Shown piece by piece: positions 59,301 to 60,923 of a stretch of 60,923 bases of DNA. How positions within the stretch are numbered: position 1 is the stretch's first letter; every line of letters starts with the position of its first letter. The stretch is from assembly GCA_001872455.1 (NCBI GenBank), contig MNXJ01000015.1, positions 1-60,923 on the forward strand, given 5' to 3'. The position numbers were made by a program, and so were the translations under genes. The notes beneath the pieces are model-generated. The model was not told the origin of the DNA. It did not search any database and saw only the letters and a program-made list of their open reading frames with translations. This DNA comes from Anaerolineae bacterium CG2_30_57_67. Lineage in GTDB: Bacteria; Chloroflexota; Anaerolineae; Anaerolineales; Villigracilaceae.

Positions 59301-59555
59301 GCTCATCACGTCTTCCGGGTCCATTTTTTCCGAGAGTTCAGTGAATCCGGAGACATCGGCAAACATGACCGTGACCATGCGCCGCTTTTCGCGTTCTTTT
59401 TCAGCGCGCTCGCGGGTCTCCAACTCGGCCAGTTGCGGCAAGAGTACTGCCAGCGCAGTTTCGGCCACATCGTCACCGATGGTGGCGCGCAGACCTTCCT
59501 GTGCCTGGATGGCCTTTTTTAAGTCGGAAATTTGCGCGGCCAGAGATTTGCTCAT
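56310..59555 (-). CDS. Class III cyclase-AAA ATPase-TPR fusion protein
   Basis: The 1081-residue protein has a helical start, a cyclase domain (about 58-190), a STAND/AAA-type ATPase (about 250-640; Walker A GEAGLGKS 281-288, Walker B-like IFMLEDLHWAD) and many TPRs (about 680-1060). In the cyclase, D67, D111, K107 and N179 are kept, but the transition-state Arg is His183 (INLVSHLEQ) and the GDT segment is GKT. Cyclase activity is therefore doubtful, and the domain may only sense nucleotides. Such fusions are regulators with large interaction surfaces. Start 59555 overlaps the EamA gene by ATGA. Confidence 0.92.
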   Translation of the reverse strand: MSKSLAAQISDLKKAIQAQEGLRATIGDDVAETALAVLLPQLAELETRERAEKEREKRRMVTVMFADVSGFTELSEKMDPEDVMSLMNQVWAQLDGLILAHGGHVDKHMGDNVIALWGIKASREDDAEQAMRAALEMQASLQRIHTGTLKLHIALHSGSVMLGEVGSQGEYTAMGKTINLVSHLEQITPAGQIYLSHETFQLTRGLFEVESLPPQTLKGLSQALQIHRLILPVPHIFRPRTRGIEGVETRMVGRNTELKFLQEACAQVFSEGAARAITIVGEAGLGKSRLLYEFEQWLQHAPTAHITLKGRATERTMPLPYGLLRDIFSLYSDIQENDSLPTARQKLETSVLQTLGNGETEKAHFIGQLLGLDFSNSPHLRGILHDPGQIRDRARHYLGQFVAALAGQQTLIFMLEDLHWADGDSLDVVRALMENATRQAIFFVGLARPSLFERKPEWDARLTFHTRISLPPLNAQASQELVRELLQKMDGIPDPLLQAVIENADGNPFYVEELIKILIDESVIQTGEHWQVDLSRLGTVTIPQTLTGILQARIDSLPEDERIALQCASVIGKIFWDDAVCALSEQSLAQTQAALQSLYAHEFIFPRASSIFSGMTEYIFKHVLLREVAYETVLKRQRRKLHSQAAAWLAAQSGQRATELAILIAEHYERAEDFTNAADWFGLAGDQAFDAYAPEAAVEHYRKAFQFSQNAAGAPSPASFRWYENLGKSLQARTHFDQAMNVYAQMRAAAKTAQNAEAQSLAWYNISFLQDHQGDARASLDSAEKAANFAAQQTTTSDLLPKALNGQGWALYHLGEGERAETVGLRALEICQQLPNHPAALREQAQTYQLLGAVYDLRSQFSHSIECEQKALETYRALGDRRGTAAMLNNQGVGAFIRGDYAQAAQRYQEALTLAGEIGARDRESIFISNLGGAKVRLGQYAAAEADLRKSIELVGTTLTHYIPLTYCFLAEACLGQGKLLEAAQLAQQALTLAQESHQPDATASAWRALGDCASLLCKRSLPECSLPAPDDCYRESLRIFTEIGSESEQARTLLAWNRWTGDKEMREKAEAIFARLGMKG

Positions 59556-60466
59556 AGAGTGCCGTTTTTTGCTTTTTCTGCGCGCGCGTGCGCCTGATTG
59601 ACGAGATAAATGCCTGTAAGCGCGATTGCGCCGCCAATGAGTTGGTACTTGCCCGGAATTTCGCCCAATAGCGGAATGGCAAGCAGGGTAGTCATCACCG
59701 GCTGCCCAATCATGGTGGGTGAGACGATGGATGCGGGTAAATGTCCCAGCGCGTAGGTCATCGAAAAGTAACCAATCACCTGCGAAATGAGTGCCGCGCC
59801 CAAAAAAGAGAGCCAGGTGGTGTTGGAAAACCCGCCAAAAGGGTTTTGCAAAAAGACGTTGATGATGAACAGCGTCAGCGCGGCGAAGAGCGCAATCAGC
59901 CAGGTGTAGGAAAGCGGGTCAATGAACTTTCGGCCTTTGCCGGTGGAGAGAAAATAAACAGCGTAGAACAGGCTGGTTCCCACCGTCATCAGGTCGCCGA
60001 TGCCCAGTCGCGGGTGCAGGATGAAATCGCTTCCCATAATCAGCGCGGCGCCGCCCAGCGCCATCATCAGCCCAAACCAGAAGTCGCGTCCCAGGCGTTC
60101 TTTAAAAAAAATCAGCCCAACCAGCGCCACCCAGAGCGGGGCTGTGTTGCCAATGAGTGTGGCATTGGCGGCGGTGGTGTAGCTGAGGGCGGTGTTCCAC
60201 AATGCCAGGTCACAGCCGGTAGCGATGCCGCCAATCAGCGGGAAAATCAGCGTTTTGGGCTGGATGGCACATTTTTTAAAGCACTTAACGGCCACAAACG
60301 GCGCAAGGATGGCTGCTGCCAGGCTCATGCGGTAAAATCCGGTGATTGGTCCCGGAGCGTCAGCTGCCCAGCGGACAAACATGGCCGACAGGCTGAGAGC
60401 GAGAATACCAATGCCCAGCGCGGCATACGGCATCCAGCGATTGGTAGGGATATGTTGTTGGGTCAT
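59552..60466 (-). CDS. EamA/DMT-family transporter
   Basis: The 304-residue product has ten membrane helices in two EamA halves; FVRWAADAPGPITGFYRM and ANATLIGNTAPLWVALVGLIFFKERLG are typical, and IVSPTMIGQPVMTTLLAIPLLGE marks the second half. DMT proteins move small metabolites such as amino acids or nucleosides out of the cell; the substrate is unknown. AAGGAACCC lies before ATG 60466, with a TAAAAT further upstream, so it has a normal leader. It is coupled to the cyclase-ATPase-TPR gene by a 4-nt overlap. Confidence 0.93.
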   Translation of the reverse strand: MTQQHIPTNRWMPYAALGIGILALSLSAMFVRWAADAPGPITGFYRMSLAAAILAPFVAVKCFKKCAIQPKTLIFPLIGGIATGCDLALWNTALSYTTAANATLIGNTAPLWVALVGLIFFKERLGRDFWFGLMMALGGAALIMGSDFILHPRLGIGDLMTVGTSLFYAVYFLSTGKGRKFIDPLSYTWLIALFAALTLFIINVFLQNPFGGFSNTTWLSFLGAALISQVIGYFSMTYALGHLPASIVSPTMIGQPVMTTLLAIPLLGEIPGKYQLIGGAIALTGIYLVNQAHARAEKAKNGTL

Positions 60467-60526
60467 TGGGTTCCTTAGGGAGCGCTCTTATTTTATCACC
60501 GGCCTTTGGCGGACAGCGCAAGATTT

Positions 60527-60675
60527 GGCTCATGGGTAGACTCTGTGCAATAAGCCAAATCCTTTCAACGCGAATTTTTTCGCGTTATTCGCTTCATTCG
60601 GAAAATTCCGTTAAGATTTTTTGCTCTTTGAACGACCAAGTCTTTTGTAATCTGCACAATCTTTACCCATGAGTC
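60527..60675. repeat. Possible small mobile repeat with about 23-bp inverted ends
   Basis: GGCTCATGGGTAGACTCTGTGCA (60527-60549, shown here only as an arm) is matched in reverse by 60653-60675, sharing CTCATGGGTA and TGTGCA. Between them are about 100 bp with a hairpin and no reading frame. The layout is like a MITE, but a second copy for comparison is not in the window. Confidence 0.5.
60567..60586. terminator. Hairpin AACGCGAA-TTTT-TTCGCGTT
   Basis: An 8-bp perfect stem with a T-rich centre inside the inverted-repeat unit. No gene ends next to it on either strand, so it is more likely a part of the repeat than a working terminator. Confidence 0.45.
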
Positions 60676-60689
60676 CAAGATTTATGCAG

Positions 60690-60923
60690 CTGATGTTACG
60701 CAATACACCGTAGCACGACATTTATGTCGTGCTGAAATTTGGCTGACGCCAATTTTTAGAGTCTATCCGAAAAACGGGGCAGGTGGAGCAAGGCCCGCGC
60801 AAATCGCAGATTTGCGCCACCGTTGGCTGCCCCTTTTGCCAATCTTTTGGACGGGTTCTTATCTGTTCAGCGCCTATCAAACGGCTCTAAAATTTCAATT
60901 TTCCGGTTTCTGTGGTGCAACCG
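60690..60923. repeat. Intergenic repeat region at the right edge, no gene seen
   Basis: CTGATGTTACGCA (60690-60702) and CGACATTTATGTCG (60716-60729), the latter extended to GCACGACAT/ATGTCGTGC arms, repeat in inverted form the sequences near 15953-16110. Next come GACGCCAATTTTTAG and a 9-bp hairpin GCGCAAATC/GATTTGCGC (60797-60817) inside a larger imperfect inverted repeat (GGGGCAG ... CTGCCCC). No coding frame was credible. The edge may belong to a further element cut by the window. Confidence 0.6.

Noticed and set aside
60567-60586. Terminator of the EamA gene or a neighbour
   Set aside because: It lies upstream of the EamA start and no gene ends beside it; it is better seen as part of a repeat.
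1-60923. tRNA, rRNA or riboswitch genes
   Set aside because: Intergenic gaps were read for cloverleaf or conserved riboswitch patterns and none was convincing; a covariance search would be needed to be certain.

Overview
The window is a chromosomal segment of about 61 kb, moderately GC-rich and densely coding on both strands. It most resembles a member of the Chloroflexota, probably class Anaerolineae. This placement is inferred from protein style: Thr/Pro-rich linkers on LysM, LCP and CapA lipoproteins, several DegV paralogues, 7TM-GAF histidine kinases, cyclase-AAA-TPR fusions, a DUF3048 protein and an IS1182-type transposase. No rRNA, tRNA, CRISPR array, phage or plasmid gene was seen.

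Layout. 1-7.5 kb (minus strand): the edge of an IS1182-type element that appears to cut the 3' end of a parallel beta-helix gene; that gene lies behind a dihaem cytochrome c gene and folD; then a 59-bp tandem repeat array, mtaB, a lipoprotein and a TPR protein. 7.6-12.3 kb (plus): a histidine kinase-like protein that lacks the phospho-acceptor histidine, a LysM protein and an LCP-family lipoprotein. 12.3-21.8 kb: aldo/keto reductase, a 61-residue protein, degV-hemW, a zinc-ribbon protein, a MenC/NAAAR-type enolase-superfamily protein, a CapA lipoprotein, DUF309, a P-loop kinase and a frameshifted membrane gene. 21.8-27.3 kb (minus): a family I CoA-transferase whose A and B genes are split by an alpha/beta hydrolase gene, a HAD phosphatase, a small membrane protein and a P5C dehydrogenase. 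27.4-29.6 kb (plus): a membrane-anchored Thr/Pro-rich protein overlapping a membrane class III adenylate cyclase. 29.6-38.5 kb (minus): DUF3048, SRAP and MFS genes; then an M23/LysM peptidase, two SPFH-like membrane proteins of unknown function and psuG. 38.6-45.2 kb (plus): three complex I/antiporter-like membrane subunits with no catalytic partner, a long coiled-coil protein and selB. 45.2-48.2 kb (minus): two tandem degV genes, a thioredoxin with a C-terminal membrane domain and a Cys-rich protein. 48.4-60.5 kb: two small envelope proteins, a fatty acid desaturase, a HAD phosphatase, a GH13 protein with a lysine-rich tail, a canonical 7TM-GAF histidine kinase, a 1081-residue cyclase-ATPase-TPR protein and an EamA transporter. 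The last 450 bp are non-coding and built from inverted repeats.

Two themes stand out. First, signalling and envelope maintenance dominate: two kinase-type sensors, two class III cyclases, LysM/M23/LCP/CapA proteins, lipoproteins and an SPFH-like pair. Second, transcription units often begin with a -10 hexamer only 6-9 nt before the start codon and no Shine-Dalgarno sequence, whereas genes inside operons usually have a good one. This suggests widespread leaderless transcription. The strongest candidates for something undescribed are the SPFH-like pair, the orphan complex I-like trio with its coiled-coil neighbour, and the His-less kinase paralogue. Gene functions come from motif recognition alone; no database search was possible.
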